64,000 bases of DNA from Pseudomonas sp. B21-023. GTDB lineage: Bacteria > Pseudomonadota > Gammaproteobacteria > Pseudomonadales > Pseudomonadaceae. The stretch is taken from positions 4,933,501 through 4,997,500 of the forward strand of contig NZ_CP087190.1 of assembly GCF_024749165.1 (NCBI RefSeq). Direction: 5' to 3'. Made by a program: the position numbers and the translations under genes. Every line of letters starts with the position of its first letter. Position 1 is the stretch's first letter. The notes under the pieces are model-generated. The model saw only the letters and a list, made by a program, of their open reading frames with translations. It made no database searches and was not told where the DNA came from. Shown piece after piece: positions 42,845 through 51,258 of this stretch.

Positions 42845-43843
42845 ATGGACCCGCGCAGTGAAGTGTTGCTCCGCCAGGCAGAGCTGTTCCAAGGCCCACT
42901 GCTGGTCGCTGGCGCCCAGGCCGATGGCCTGCTCGGCCAGTTGCCCGGGGCCCACGGCTGGACCTGGCATGCCGGCGACCAGGCCGTGCTCGAGAGCCGC
43001 TTCGCCGGGCGCAGCCATTACGGTGTCGAGGTGCCCGAGGTAGCCTTCGACGCCGCCGTGCTGTTCCTGCCCAAGTCTCGCGAGCTGGCGGCCTACCTGC
43101 TCAACGCCCTGGCCTCGCGCCTTGCCGGTCGCACGCTGTACCTGGTGGGGGAGAAACGCGGCGGCGTCGAAGGCGCGGCCAAGCAATTGCAGGCCTTCGG
43201 CAGGCCGCGCAAGCTCGACAGCGCCCGCCACTGCCAGCTATGGCAGGTGACCGTGGACAACGCGCCCGAGGCCAAGCCTCTGGAAAGCCTGGCCGAACGC
43301 TTTGAACTGCCCCTCGAAGATGGCCCGCTGCAGGTGATCAGCCTGCCCGGCGTGTTCAGCCACGGGCGCCTGGACAAAGGCACCGCGCTGCTCCTGGAAC
43401 ACCTCGACGGCCTGCCGAGCGGCCATGTCCTGGACTTCGGCTGTGGTGCCGGGGTGCTCGGCGCCACGATCAAGCGTCGCTATCCGCAGAGCCAGGTCAC
43501 CTTGCTCGATGTCGACGCCTTCGCGGTCGCGGCCAGTCGGCTGACCCTGGCCGCCAACGGCCTGGAAGGCGAGGTGATCAGCGGTGACGGGATCGATGCC
43601 GCTCCCCGCGGCCTGGACGTTATCCTGAGCAATCCGCCGTTCCATACCGGTGTACACACCGACTATCACGCCTCGGAGAACCTGCTGAAAAAATCCAGGG
43701 AACATCTGCGAAAAAGTGGGGAAATCCGTTTGGTAGCCAACAGCTTCCTGCGTTACCAGCCGCTCATCGAAGGCGCCCTGGGAAACTGTGAGATCCGTGC
43801 CGAAGCACAAGGTTTTCGCATCTACCGCGCAACACATGGATAA
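42845..43843 (+). CDS. rsmC: 16S rRNA (guanine-1207 N2)-methyltransferase
   Basis: A 332-residue methyltransferase acting on G1207 of 16S rRNA in the 30S subunit, using S-adenosylmethionine. Two tandem RsmC-like domains are visible: a degenerate N-terminal one (residues 1-160) and a catalytic C-terminal one with VLDFGCGAGVLGATI and ILSNPPFHTGVHTDYH (the NPPF motif). AGGAGG 8 bases upstream supports the ATG. The long tail of its gene adjoins a manganese riboswitch. The alternative RlmG assignment (23S G1835) cannot be fully excluded. Confidence 0.85.
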   Translation: MDPRSEVLLRQAELFQGPLLVAGAQADGLLGQLPGAHGWTWHAGDQAVLESRFAGRSHYGVEVPEVAFDAAVLFLPKSRELAAYLLNALASRLAGRTLYLVGEKRGGVEGAAKQLQAFGRPRKLDSARHCQLWQVTVDNAPEAKPLESLAERFELPLEDGPLQVISLPGVFSHGRLDKGTALLLEHLDGLPSGHVLDFGCGAGVLGATIKRRYPQSQVTLLDVDAFAVAASRLTLAANGLEGEVISGDGIDAAPRGLDVILSNPPFHTGVHTDYHASENLLKKSREHLRKSGEIRLVANSFLRYQPLIEGALGNCEIRAEAQGFRIYRATHG

Positions 43844-43884
43844 AAACAGGGCTTGCCGAAAGCGATTCGCCTAGGCAGAATCCG

Positions 43885-44060
43885 CTCCGTCCTAGGGGAG
43901 TAGTCTCCCGCGAGCACCCTGCTCGCCCGGTACGCGTCAACACACTTGGCCCACAGGCCATGGCGCGTGCGACCCACGATCTGCGCAGACAGGTCCAGGG
44001 TTTGACAAGACCTATGACACGCACACCTTACCCGGGGCGGGGAGGTCGTACGTGTCATAG
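43885..44060 (+). promoter_or_regulatory. yybP-ykoY manganese riboswitch
   Basis: The leader of the UPF0016 gene contains CCTAGGGGAGTAGTCTCC (43891 on), TACGCGTCAACACAC, and later GACCT/AGGTC pairings, which match conserved parts of the yybP-ykoY Mn2+ riboswitch. A 10-bp stem CTATGACACG/CGTGTCATAG (44012-44021 with 44051-44060) and the GACCT/AGGTC pairing are mutually competing, giving a plausible expression platform about 30 bp before the start codon. Riboswitch presence before UPF0016 genes is well known in pseudomonads. Confidence 0.85.
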
Positions 44061-44090
44061 CCGTGTCGACCCGCCCCCGTAGGAATCCTG

Positions 44091-44678
44091 ATGCTGGAAT
44101 CATTGCTCGTCCCTACCGCGATCGTCGCGCTTGCCGAAATCGGCGACAAGACGCAATTGCTCGCGCTCATCCTCGCCGCCCGTTTCCGCAAGCCCTGGCC
44201 GATCATTGCCGGGATCGTCGCCGCGACGCTGGCCAACCATGCCGCCGCTGGCGCGGTCGGCGCCTGGGTCAGCAGCTTCTTTACCGAGTCGGTGCTGCAC
44301 TGGATCCTCGCCGCCAGCTTCACCGCCACCGCGCTGTGGACCCTGGTACCGGACAAGATGGACGATGAAGAATCCAGCAACGCACGACGGTTCGGGCCAT
44401 TCGTGACCACGCTGATCGCGTTCTTCCTGGCGGAAATCGGCGACAAGACCCAAGTGGCCACGGTGATGCTGGCCGCCCAGTATCCGCACCTGATCATGGT
44501 GATCATCGGCACCACCCTGGGCATGCTGATCGCCAACGTGCCGGTGGTGCTGGCGGGCAACTTCGCGGCGGAGAAACTGCCGCTGACGCTGATCCGTCGC
44601 CTGGCGGCGACCGCGTTCGTGGTGCTGGCCATCGTCGCGGTGTATTCGGCGATGAAGACCAGTGGCTGGATAGGGTGA
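44091..44678 (+). CDS. UPF0016/TMEM165-family manganese exporter
   Basis: A 195-residue membrane protein with six predicted helices and two inverted signature motifs, AEIGDKTQLLALILA and AEIGDKTQVATVMLA, the E-x-G-D-[KR]-[TS] motifs of the GDT1/TMEM165 family. In bacteria these act as Mn2+ (or Ca2+) exporters that prevent metal toxicity. The yybP-ykoY riboswitch just upstream supports Mn2+-triggered expression. AGGAATC lies 6 bases before the ATG. Confidence 0.93.
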   Translation: MLESLLVPTAIVALAEIGDKTQLLALILAARFRKPWPIIAGIVAATLANHAAAGAVGAWVSSFFTESVLHWILAASFTATALWTLVPDKMDDEESSNARRFGPFVTTLIAFFLAEIGDKTQVATVMLAAQYPHLIMVIIGTTLGMLIANVPVVLAGNFAAEKLPLTLIRRLAATAFVVLAIVAVYSAMKTSGWIG

Positions 44679-44764
44679 AGCAGCGGCAAGTGGCAAGTTA
44701 CAAGCGGCAAGAAAGAGCAGGTGCATCCTTACTTGCCGCTTGAAGCTTGTAGCTTGCAGCTGCT
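44679..44764. repeat. Imperfect inverted repeat, 33-bp arms, likely bidirectional terminator
   Basis: AGCAGCGGCAAG...CAAGCGGCAAG (44679-44711) pairs with its near-complement CTTGCCGCTTG...CAGCTGCT (44732-44764) with a few mismatches. It starts at the stop of the exporter gene and ends at the stop of the M48 gene; TTTT follows in the + direction. The AGCTTGCAGC style resembles other pseudomonad intergenic repeats. Confidence 0.75.
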
Positions 44765-44765
44765 T

Positions 44766-45581
44766 TTACTTCTTGGCCGCCTGATACAGCGGCATCACCT
44801 TCGGAATCGCCGCCTGCAACGAAGCGATACGGCTGCTCGAAGCCGGGTGGGTGCTCATGAACTCTGGCGGCGCGCCTTCGGACGCCTTGCTCATCTTGTT
44901 CCACAGGGTGATCGCGGCGTTCGGGTCATAGCCGGCACGGGCCGACAGTTCTAGGCCGATCAGGTCGGCTTCGTTCTCGTTGGCACGGCTGTTGGGCAGG
45001 GTCATGGCGTAGTTCACCACGGTGTCGGCCATGGCCATGCTGTCCTGCCCCAGGCCAAAGATCGCGCCGGCGCCCTGGCGGGCCATTTCCACGCCGTAGG
45101 CCTTGGACATCGCTTCACGGCTGTGCTCGCGCAGGGCATGAGCGATTTCATGCCCCACCACCGCGGCGATCTCGGCATCGGTCAGCTGGAGCTGATCGAT
45201 CAGCCCGGTATAGACGATGATCTTGCCGCCTGGGCCGCAGTTGGCATTGAGCTCGTCGCTCTTGATCACGTTGACTTCCCAGTTCCACTGCGCGGCATCC
45301 GGCCGGAACTGCGGTGCCTGGGCGATCAGGCGCTTGGCGATGGCCTGCACGCGCTTGGCATCATTGCTGCTCTTGTCCAGCACGCCCTTGCTCGACGCCT
45401 CGCCGAGGGTCTGCTGGTAGGACTGGGCGTACATCTTGTTGACCTCATCGGTCGAAAGCATGCTGAACATGTATTGCTGGCGTTGCACGCCCACGGCACC
45501 ACCACTAGTGGTATTGACCGCCTGACAGCCGCCAAGCAGGACGCCGACCGTCAGCATGCTGACAACGAATGACTTACGCAT
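44766..45581 (-). CDS. M48-family zinc metallopeptidase lipoprotein (LoiP/YcaL-like)
   Basis: A 271-residue lipoprotein. The signal ends in the lipobox LLGGC, giving acylated Cys19, followed by a protease domain with the HEIAHALREHS zinc motif near residue 135 and the third ligand in NENEADLIGLELSARAG. The Asp-lacking position after the Cys suggests outer-membrane sorting. The family degrades misassembled outer-membrane proteins. GGGAG 8 bases upstream supports the ATG. Divergent from the chemoreceptor gene, convergent with the exporter. Confidence 0.9.
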   Translation of the reverse strand: MRKSFVVSMLTVGVLLGGCQAVNTTSGGAVGVQRQQYMFSMLSTDEVNKMYAQSYQQTLGEASSKGVLDKSSNDAKRVQAIAKRLIAQAPQFRPDAAQWNWEVNVIKSDELNANCGPGGKIIVYTGLIDQLQLTDAEIAAVVGHEIAHALREHSREAMSKAYGVEMARQGAGAIFGLGQDSMAMADTVVNYAMTLPNSRANENEADLIGLELSARAGYDPNAAITLWNKMSKASEGAPPEFMSTHPASSSRIASLQAAIPKVMPLYQAAKK

Positions 45582-45733
45582 GAAAACACTCCCTTTTTAC
45601 GTGCCGCGTATCCTAGGCCCAGACGCCCGCCCCTGCCAGAGCCGCGGGTAAGATTTCTGACAAGGTCCTCATGCTTTGGTATTAGCCCGCCGATAACACT
45701 CGGTAACAACCTCCTTGCGCGCGGAGCTTTGCC

Positions 45734-47875
45734 ATGAAGTTCAAGTCGATCCAGTTTTCCGTGGCCGCCCTGGCCGGTGCCATCGTGCTGAGCATTGTCG
45801 CGGCCCTGGTGCTGTACGCCGTCTACTCCGGGCAACGCACCCAGGCGCTGGTGCAACAGCGCACCCAGCAACAGTTCGAGAACGTTATCGAGCAGCGCCT
45901 CACCGCCCTGGCACGCACCCAGGTCAGCGAAATCCAGCGCGGCCTCGAAGCCCCGCTGTCGATCGCCCGCAGCCTGGCCACCGGCAACGCCATGCTCGGC
46001 ATGCAGGCAAGCGACGGACAACCGCTGATGCGGGTCGACCGCGAGCACCTGATCAACCAGCTCAAGCGCACCGTGGAGGTCAACCCAAGCGTGCTCGGCG
46101 CTTACCTTGGCTGGGAGCCCAACGCCCTCGACCATGCCGATGCCCGCTACGTCGGCAGTAGCCTGGTGGGTATCGACAGCGCCAACGGCCGCTTCCTGCC
46201 CTGGTGGTTCCGCAATGGTGATGGCAGCCTTGGCCAGGACAAGCTGGCCGATGTCGACGACCGCACAGTGCTCGCCACCGGCGTGCGCGCCAGCGAGTAC
46301 TACCTGTGCCCCAAGGAGTCGAAGAAGGCCTGCGTGATCGACCCCGCGCCTTATAAAGTGGGCGACAAGATGGTCATGCTGGCGTCGTTCGTCGAACCGA
46401 TCATGGTCGATGGCCAGTTCCAGGGCATGGCCGGCGCCGACCTGTCGGTGAACTTCATCCAGGACCTGCTCAATGCCGCCGATCGCCAGCTGTACGACGG
46501 CGCCGGGGAGCTGGCGCTGGTTTCCAGCAACGGCCGCCTGGTGGCCTATACCCGTGACCCGGCGAAATTCGGCGAGAAGGCCAGCGATGTGCTGGACAGC
46601 GACGAAGCCGGCACCCTCAAGAACCTGAGCGGCGAAACCCTGCACTACGAAGTGGACGCCGGCAAGGATCGCATCGAGCTGTACCTGCCGTTCAAGGTCG
46701 CCAACACCGATGCGCGCTGGACACTGCTGCTGGAACTGCCGCTGAGCGCCGTGATGGCCGAAGTCAACCAACTGCAGCAGGACCTGGCCGAACAGCGTCG
46801 TACCGATATCACCGGCATGACCCTCGTCGGCCTCGGCATCGCCGCCCTTGGCCTGCTGGTGATCTGGCTGCTGGCCCTGGGCTTCGCCCGCCCGCTCAGG
46901 CAGATGGTGGCGATGCTCGACGACATCGCCCAGGGCGAAGGCGACCTGACCCGCCGCCTGCACAGCGACCGGGCCGACGAACTGGGCGCCATCGCCAAGG
47001 GCTTCAATACCTTCCTGGCCAAACTGCAGGCCATGATCAGTCAAGTCGTGGGCTCGGTGCAGAAGGTCAGCGACTCCTCCGAGCACACCGCCGACATCGC
47101 CATCCGTACCAACCAGGGCGTGCACAAGCAGATGGCCGAGATCGACCAGGTAGCCACCGCCGTGCATGAAATGACCGCGACCGCCCAGGATGTGGCGCGC
47201 AACGCCACGCAAGCGGCCCATGCTGCCAGCGCGGCCGACCGCGCGGCCAACCAGGGCCTGGAAATCGTGCGCGACACCTCCAGCGCCATCAGCGCCCTGG
47301 CCAGCGAGATCGGTCGCGCAGTCACCGTGGTCCAGGACCTGGCCCGCGACAGCGAAAACATCAATGCCATCCTCGTGGCCATCCGCGCCATTGCCGAGCA
47401 GACCAACCTGCTGGCGCTCAACGCCGCCATCGAGGCCGCTCGCGCCGGCGAGCAGGGTCGCGGCTTTGCCGTGGTCGCCGACGAAGTGCGCAACCTGGCG
47501 CAGAAGACCCAGCAGGCGACCGAGGAAATCCAGCAGATGATCCAGCAGTTGCAGCAGGGCACCCGCGAGGTGGTCAAGGTGATGGAGGACAGCCAGGGCA
47601 AGACCGACGACAGCGTGCTGCAGGCCAGCCGCGCCGCCGAGGCGCTGGAAAGCATCACCCAGGCGGTGTCGGTAATCAACGACATGAACACCCAGATCGC
47701 CAGTGCCGCCGAGGAGCAGAGTGCCGTGGCCGAGGACATCAACCGCAATGTGATCAACATCGGCCAGGTGGCGGGCGAAGTGGCGGGCGGTGCCGACGAG
47801 TCGAGCCAGGCCAGCGCCGAGCTGACCAAGCTGGCGGAGCAGCAGCGCCGCCTGATCAATCAATTCAGGGTGTAG
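45734..47875 (+). CDS. Methyl-accepting chemotaxis protein, dCache sensor
   Basis: A 713-residue inner-membrane receptor. Transmembrane helix 1 is at about 7-30, a dCache_1 periplasmic domain spans 35-350 (GRFLPWWFRNGDG, YYLCPKESKKACVIDPAPYK and GMAGADLSVNFI), helix 2 is near 355-380, then HAMP and the signalling hairpin (EQTNLLALNAAIEAARAGEQGRGF and VVADEVRNLAQK). The ligand pattern does not show the amino-acid motif YxxxxRxWY, so an amine or organic acid is possible; this is inference. No Shine-Dalgarno stands out. ATG at 45734. Confidence 0.9.
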   Translation: MKFKSIQFSVAALAGAIVLSIVAALVLYAVYSGQRTQALVQQRTQQQFENVIEQRLTALARTQVSEIQRGLEAPLSIARSLATGNAMLGMQASDGQPLMRVDREHLINQLKRTVEVNPSVLGAYLGWEPNALDHADARYVGSSLVGIDSANGRFLPWWFRNGDGSLGQDKLADVDDRTVLATGVRASEYYLCPKESKKACVIDPAPYKVGDKMVMLASFVEPIMVDGQFQGMAGADLSVNFIQDLLNAADRQLYDGAGELALVSSNGRLVAYTRDPAKFGEKASDVLDSDEAGTLKNLSGETLHYEVDAGKDRIELYLPFKVANTDARWTLLLELPLSAVMAEVNQLQQDLAEQRRTDITGMTLVGLGIAALGLLVIWLLALGFARPLRQMVAMLDDIAQGEGDLTRRLHSDRADELGAIAKGFNTFLAKLQAMISQVVGSVQKVSDSSEHTADIAIRTNQGVHKQMAEIDQVATAVHEMTATAQDVARNATQAAHAASAADRAANQGLEIVRDTSSAISALASEIGRAVTVVQDLARDSENINAILVAIRAIAEQTNLLALNAAIEAARAGEQGRGFAVVADEVRNLAQKTQQATEEIQQMIQQLQQGTREVVKVMEDSQGKTDDSVLQASRAAEALESITQAVSVINDMNTQIASAAEEQSAVAEDINRNVINIGQVAGEVAGGADESSQASAELTKLAEQQRRLINQFRV

Positions 47876-47889
47876 GTATCAAAAGGGGC

Positions 47890-47967
47890 GGGGGGGGGGT
47901 GGGAGCGGGCTTGCCCCGCGATACGATCCTCGCCTCACCACCGCCATCGCGGGGCAAGCCCGCTCCC
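47890..47967. repeat. G10 homopolymer followed by REP inverted pair
   Basis: Positions 47890-47899 are ten consecutive G. Then GGGAGCGGGCTTGCCCCGCGAT (47901-47922) and its perfect complement (47946-47967) form a REP pair with 22-bp arms. It lies after the chemoreceptor stop and before the end of the SRAP gene. Confidence 0.85.
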
Positions 47968-47985
47968 GCCAGAAAAGCTGTTTGC

Positions 47986-48606
47986 TCAAGCCGGGGTCAG
48001 GCACTCCGGCCCATCGAGCTTCGGATCGTTGACGAAATACGCCAGCGCCCGCTCACGCAGCGCCGTCGGCGGCTTGGCCAGCAACTCGTGCAGCTTCGCC
48101 ATCGGCGTGTCGGGATCCAGCCACAGCGCCTGCTCGGCCTCGTCCAGAATCAGCGGCCGACGCTGGTTCATCGCCGCTTGCGTCACCACCGCACAACTCA
48201 ACCACTCTTGTTCCTGCACGGGGTAAACCTCCCACACCGCGGCGAAGAACAGCGATGCACCCTCCCCCGGTGTCACCCAGTACGGGCGCTTGCGCGCCGT
48301 GCCGCGCCATTCGTAGAAGCCGTTGGCGGGCATCAGGCAACGCCGCTGGCGCAGCGGCTCGCGAAACATCGGCTGCTCGGCGAGGGTTTCGGCACGGGCC
48401 TGGGCTGGTGTACGGGAAAGGTCGGTGAGCCAGGCCGGGGTCAGCCCCCAGCGAGCACTGGCCAGCTGCAACTGGCCGTCGACCTGGCGTTGAATCAGGA
48501 CCGAGGCGCCGGGCGCGATGTTCCATTGGGCCTTCTGGCCCGGGGGGAAGCCCGGCAGACCGGCGAAGCTCTGGGACCAGCGAAACAGGGCGTAGCGTCC
48601 ACACAT
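47986..48606 (-). CDS. SRAP-domain (HMCES/YedK-like) DNA-protein crosslink protein
   Basis: A 206-residue protein of the SOS response-associated peptidase family, which forms a thiazolidine crosslink with abasic sites in single-stranded DNA and prevents strand breaks. The catalytic Cys2 is exposed after Met removal (MCGRYALF), and the ANGFYEWRG segment with Glu, plus the late conserved His/Ala regions, match the family. The ATG at 48606 is chosen because it places Cys at position 2. It is close to the two small genes upstream on the same strand; no SOS box was seen. Confidence 0.87.
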   Translation of the reverse strand: MCGRYALFRWSQSFAGLPGFPPGQKAQWNIAPGASVLIQRQVDGQLQLASARWGLTPAWLTDLSRTPAQARAETLAEQPMFREPLRQRRCLMPANGFYEWRGTARKRPYWVTPGEGASLFFAAVWEVYPVQEQEWLSCAVVTQAAMNQRRPLILDEAEQALWLDPDTPMAKLHELLAKPPTALRERALAYFVNDPKLDGPECLTPA

Positions 48607-48621
48607 GGGCGAAATCAAAAC

Positions 48622-48882
48622 CTAGCAGATCAGGGTTCCGGGATAACTCTCCGGTTCGTCACCGGCAAGCGGCTGGGCGGCATTGTACTCATCGATCAGC
48701 TGCCGTGCGTACCCGGCCTGCTCGTCGGGCACCGCCAGGCCGAGCAAGCCGTGCATCGGCAACTCGCCCACGGCGCCCATCAGGTCGCGCCCGACCAGGT
48801 GCACCTCGATGCCTTCGCTGGCCAGCATGCCCACCAGCACCTGGGCCTCCAGCAGGCTTTCCGGTTCATAGATTCGCCGCAT
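48622..48882 (-). CDS. DUF2007-type small protein
   Basis: An 86-residue soluble protein resembling the DUF2007 (putative signal-transducing) family: MRRIYEPESLLEAQVLVGMLASEGIEVHLVG, with a ferredoxin-like beta-alpha-beta pattern, and a LAVPDEQAGYARQLIDEY second half. GAGAA lies 6 bases upstream. It overlaps the end of the CPxCG gene (TGATG), so the two are coupled. Family function is unknown. Confidence 0.7.
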   Translation of the reverse strand: MRRIYEPESLLEAQVLVGMLASEGIEVHLVGRDLMGAVGELPMHGLLGLAVPDEQAGYARQLIDEYNAAQPLAGDEPESYPGTLIC

Positions 48883-49064
48883 CAGTCGTTCTCGCCAAAG
48901 ACATCCAGCATCCACTCCTCACCATGCACTTGCAGCACGAAGCGGATAGGCTTGCAGCACACCTGGCAGTCCTCGATGTATTCCTGGTCGCCGCCGGACA
49001 GGTCCACCGTGGTTTCAACCTCCTCGCCACAATAAGGGCAATCGTAGAGCGCAGTTTCCAGCAT
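48882..49064 (-). CDS. CPxCG-motif cysteine-rich zinc-ribbon-like protein
   Basis: A 60-residue protein with CPYCGEEVETTVDL and CQVCCKPIRFVLQV; the four outer cysteines probably bind one zinc ion in a ribbon. This small CPxCG family is widespread and of unknown function; many are suspected of metal handling or protein contact. Its stop is shared with the start of the DUF2007 gene (TGATG). Upstream 122 bp hold the divergent promoter to the acyltransferase. Confidence 0.8.
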   Translation of the reverse strand: MLETALYDCPYCGEEVETTVDLSGGDQEYIEDCQVCCKPIRFVLQVHGEEWMLDVFGEND

Positions 49065-49186
49065 CGCGGCCTCCGGAGTGACTTGTGCGTATAATTGCCG
49101 GTCTGTTTACAGGGCCAGTGTGCGTCCGAGCCGTTTTTCGGAGCCCGCCCCTACCTATTTACCCTAGCCGTTTCCAACAAGAGAGC

Positions 49187-50356
49187 ATGATGGGCGAATT
49201 CGATGCCATCCGACCGTACGACGACGCTGAGGTCCCTGCCGTGCTGGCACGCCTGCTCAGCGACCCGGCATTCCTCGATATCCTCACCCACTTCCGCTTC
49301 CCGCGCGCGGCGGGTGCCTTCGGCTGGCTGCTCAAACCACTGATCGCCCGGCGCCTGCGCAAGGAATTTGCCGGCGTGACCTGCGTATCCACGCTGCAGG
49401 ACAAGGTCGAGTACTACGTCGACCGCACCATCGACCGCGCCACCGACGGCGTCACCTACAGCGGCGTCGAACAGCTCAAGTCCGGTACCGCCTACCTGTT
49501 CCTGGCCAACCACCGTGACATCGTGATGGACCCGGCCTTCGTCAACTACGCGGTGTACCACGCCGGCCTGCCGACACCGCGCATCGCCATCGGCGACAAC
49601 CTGCTGCAAAAGCCGTTCGTCAGCGACATGATGCGCCTGAACAAGAGTTTCATCGTGCACCGTTCGATCAGCGGCCGCCGCGAGAAACTGGCCGCCTATC
49701 AACTGCTCTCGGCCTACATCAACCACTCGATCCGCAACGATGGCGCGTCGATCTGGATCGCCCAGGCCGAAGGCCGCGCCAAGGACGGTGACGACCGCAC
49801 CGATTCGGCGATCCTGAAAATGTTCCACATGAGCCGCAAGGACGAACCGTTCGGCGCGGTGATCCAGAGCCTGAACCTGATCCCCGTGTCGATCAGCTAC
49901 GAGTACGACCCCTGCGACCAGGCCAAGGCCCGCGAGCTGTACATCCGCGCCACCACCGGCACCTACAAGAAGGCCCCCGGCGAGGACGACAACAGCATCG
50001 CCCAGGGCATCACCGGCTACAAAGGGCGGGTTCACATCAACTTCGCCCCCCCGGTGACCGAGTACCACGAGGACACCAAGCAGCTGGCGCAGGCAATCGA
50101 CCGGCAGATCCTCGGCGGCTACCGGCTGTTCCCGGTGCATTACCTGGCCTATGCGATGTGGGCGGAGAAGGATGCGGCACTCGAAGTGCCGAGCGCGGAG
50201 AAGCTGTTCCCGGCCGATGAACTGGCCAAGGCCAAGGAAGAGTGGCAGCGCCGCCTGGACGCCTGCCCGGTCGAGCAGCAGCCGTACCTGGTGCAGCAGT
50301 ACGCGACACCCGTGCGCAATCAGTACCAGGTGAAGCGTCAGCCGGCATCGGTCTGA
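49187..50356 (+). CDS. Glycerophosphate/lysophosphatidate acyltransferase-type protein
   Basis: A 389-residue acyltransferase that probably works at the cytoplasmic side of the membrane. Its active motif is NHRDIVMDP, where the histidine is followed by Asp at +2 and +6 rather than +5, so it is a variant of the usual HX4D. Further motifs are ANHRDIV, EGRAKDGDDRTD (acyl-binding Gly-Arg region) and INFAPPVTEY. There are no clear transmembrane helices. The ATG at 49187 precedes MMGEFDAIRP, with AAGAGAG upstream; the longer frame to 49085 is dropped. Substrate is uncertain: 1-acyl-glycerophosphate or an ornithine/other acceptor. Confidence 0.75.
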   Translation: MMGEFDAIRPYDDAEVPAVLARLLSDPAFLDILTHFRFPRAAGAFGWLLKPLIARRLRKEFAGVTCVSTLQDKVEYYVDRTIDRATDGVTYSGVEQLKSGTAYLFLANHRDIVMDPAFVNYAVYHAGLPTPRIAIGDNLLQKPFVSDMMRLNKSFIVHRSISGRREKLAAYQLLSAYINHSIRNDGASIWIAQAEGRAKDGDDRTDSAILKMFHMSRKDEPFGAVIQSLNLIPVSISYEYDPCDQAKARELYIRATTGTYKKAPGEDDNSIAQGITGYKGRVHINFAPPVTEYHEDTKQLAQAIDRQILGGYRLFPVHYLAYAMWAEKDAALEVPSAEKLFPADELAKAKEEWQRRLDACPVEQQPYLVQQYATPVRNQYQVKRQPASV

Positions 50357-50362
50357 CGAGAC

Positions 50363-50449
50363 GTGGGAGCGGGCTTGCCCCGCGATAGTGTCAACTCAGG
50401 TGACAGCGTCGCCCGAAAATATGCAATCGCGGGTCAAGCCCGCTCCCAC
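50363..50449. repeat. REP inverted pair after the acyltransferase
   Basis: GTGGGAGCGGGCTTGCCCCGCGAT (50363-50386) and its near-complement ATCGCGGGTCAAGCCCGCTCCCAC (50426-50449), one mismatch. Located between convergent genes. Confidence 0.85.
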
Positions 50450-50467
50450 GCAGCAACCGAAACGCCT

Positions 50468-50728
50468 TTAGATCCAGGTGCTGAACCAGGACAGCAGCAA
50501 CGCCATCGCCAGGCAGCAGAAACCGAGGATGTAGTAATAGCGCGGCACCCGCTGCTCGAGTACGTCCACCACACCTTCATCCATCGCCAGGCTTTCCTTC
50601 GCGAGCGCCTCGCGGCGTCGGGCGCCATGCAGCAGCAGCCCGCCCGGGCAGGTGATCAGCAACGCCAACAGATTGATCAGCTTGGCCGGATGAGCGGCCA
50701 GGAAGCCCCAGAGCACTTGCAACGACAT
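50468..50728 (-). CDS. Small membrane protein, unknown
   Basis: An 86-residue protein with two predicted transmembrane helices, residues 18-34 and 64-83, and a charged loop between (RRREALAKESLAMDEGVVDVLEQRVPRY). The topology suggests both ends on the same side. No family was recognised. It is single, and its promoter must lie in the 314-bp region with the palindromic element. ATG at 50728. Confidence 0.6.
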   Translation of the reverse strand: MSLQVLWGFLAAHPAKLINLLALLITCPGGLLLHGARRREALAKESLAMDEGVVDVLEQRVPRYYYILGFCCLAMALLLSWFSTWI

Positions 50729-50821
50729 TACGCGACCTCGATATCACGTGTGGCAAAGCCCGGCATTCTACCCAAGCCGACTTCAACCACCGCCACTTTG
50801 CGACCAGCTGTCATCCAGGCT

Positions 50822-50967
50822 CTGTACGAAATGTATCTGCACTCGCCCATACTGCGTTGAAACGGGGCTCGGAATGCTCATGTACTCTAGTACAGTCGGG
50901 CGCGACCCCGGCCGTTCCTCTCCCCGTTTCGCCTTGTCTGGCCTTCGCGCAGACACATTTCGTACAG
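50822..50967. mobile_element. MITE-like palindromic element, 146 bp
   Basis: CTGTACGAAATGTATCTGC (50822-50840) and the near-complement GCAGACACATTTCGTACAG (50949-50967, one mismatch) end a nearly palindromic segment. Inside are GAAACGGGG/CCCCGTTTC (50859-50867 with 50922-50930) and the central palindrome TGTACTCTAGTACA. There is no coding capacity. The remaining bases of the 314-bp gap (50729-51042) are plain intergenic sequence. I call it MITE-like from structure only; no target duplication is proven. Confidence 0.6.
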
Positions 50968-51042
50968 CCCCTAATTTCATCTGTCACACGCTCGTCATCA
51001 ACACAGGCCACCCTGTCGGCCTTCAACTGACCGGAGCTTGTC

Positions 51043-51249
51043 ATGCTGCACGCCGAAAACCAGGACCGCCTCTACCTCGTGGCCCAGAGCGACGAACAAC
51101 AGGCGCTGATCGACGGCTTCGCGATCAACGTCCAGGACCGTCAGTGGCTGGTGTATTGCGCCCTGGGCGGGCATGCCCACGACGACCTGCCGGAGATCGA
51201 CCCGCACACTGGCATCAGCCTGCTGGACTTTCACGTCCAGGCCGCCTGA
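51043..51249 (+). CDS. Small hypothetical protein
   Basis: A 68-residue acidic soluble protein, with MLHAENQDRLYLVAQSDEQQALIDGF at the start and two aspartate-histidine rich stretches (HAHDDLPEIDPHTG). CGGAG sits 8 bases upstream. No family recognised. It follows the MITE-like element and precedes the convergent lipoprotein gene by 9 bp. Confidence 0.6.
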   Translation: MLHAENQDRLYLVAQSDEQQALIDGFAINVQDRQWLVYCALGGHAHDDLPEIDPHTGISLLDFHVQAA

Positions 51250-51258
51250 TCGGCCTAC

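Noticed and set aside
45551..47863. A 770-residue open frame on the minus strand
   Set aside because: Antisense of the chemoreceptor gene. Its repetitive His/Leu/Gly-rich composition mirrors the chemoreceptor codons and shows no domain.
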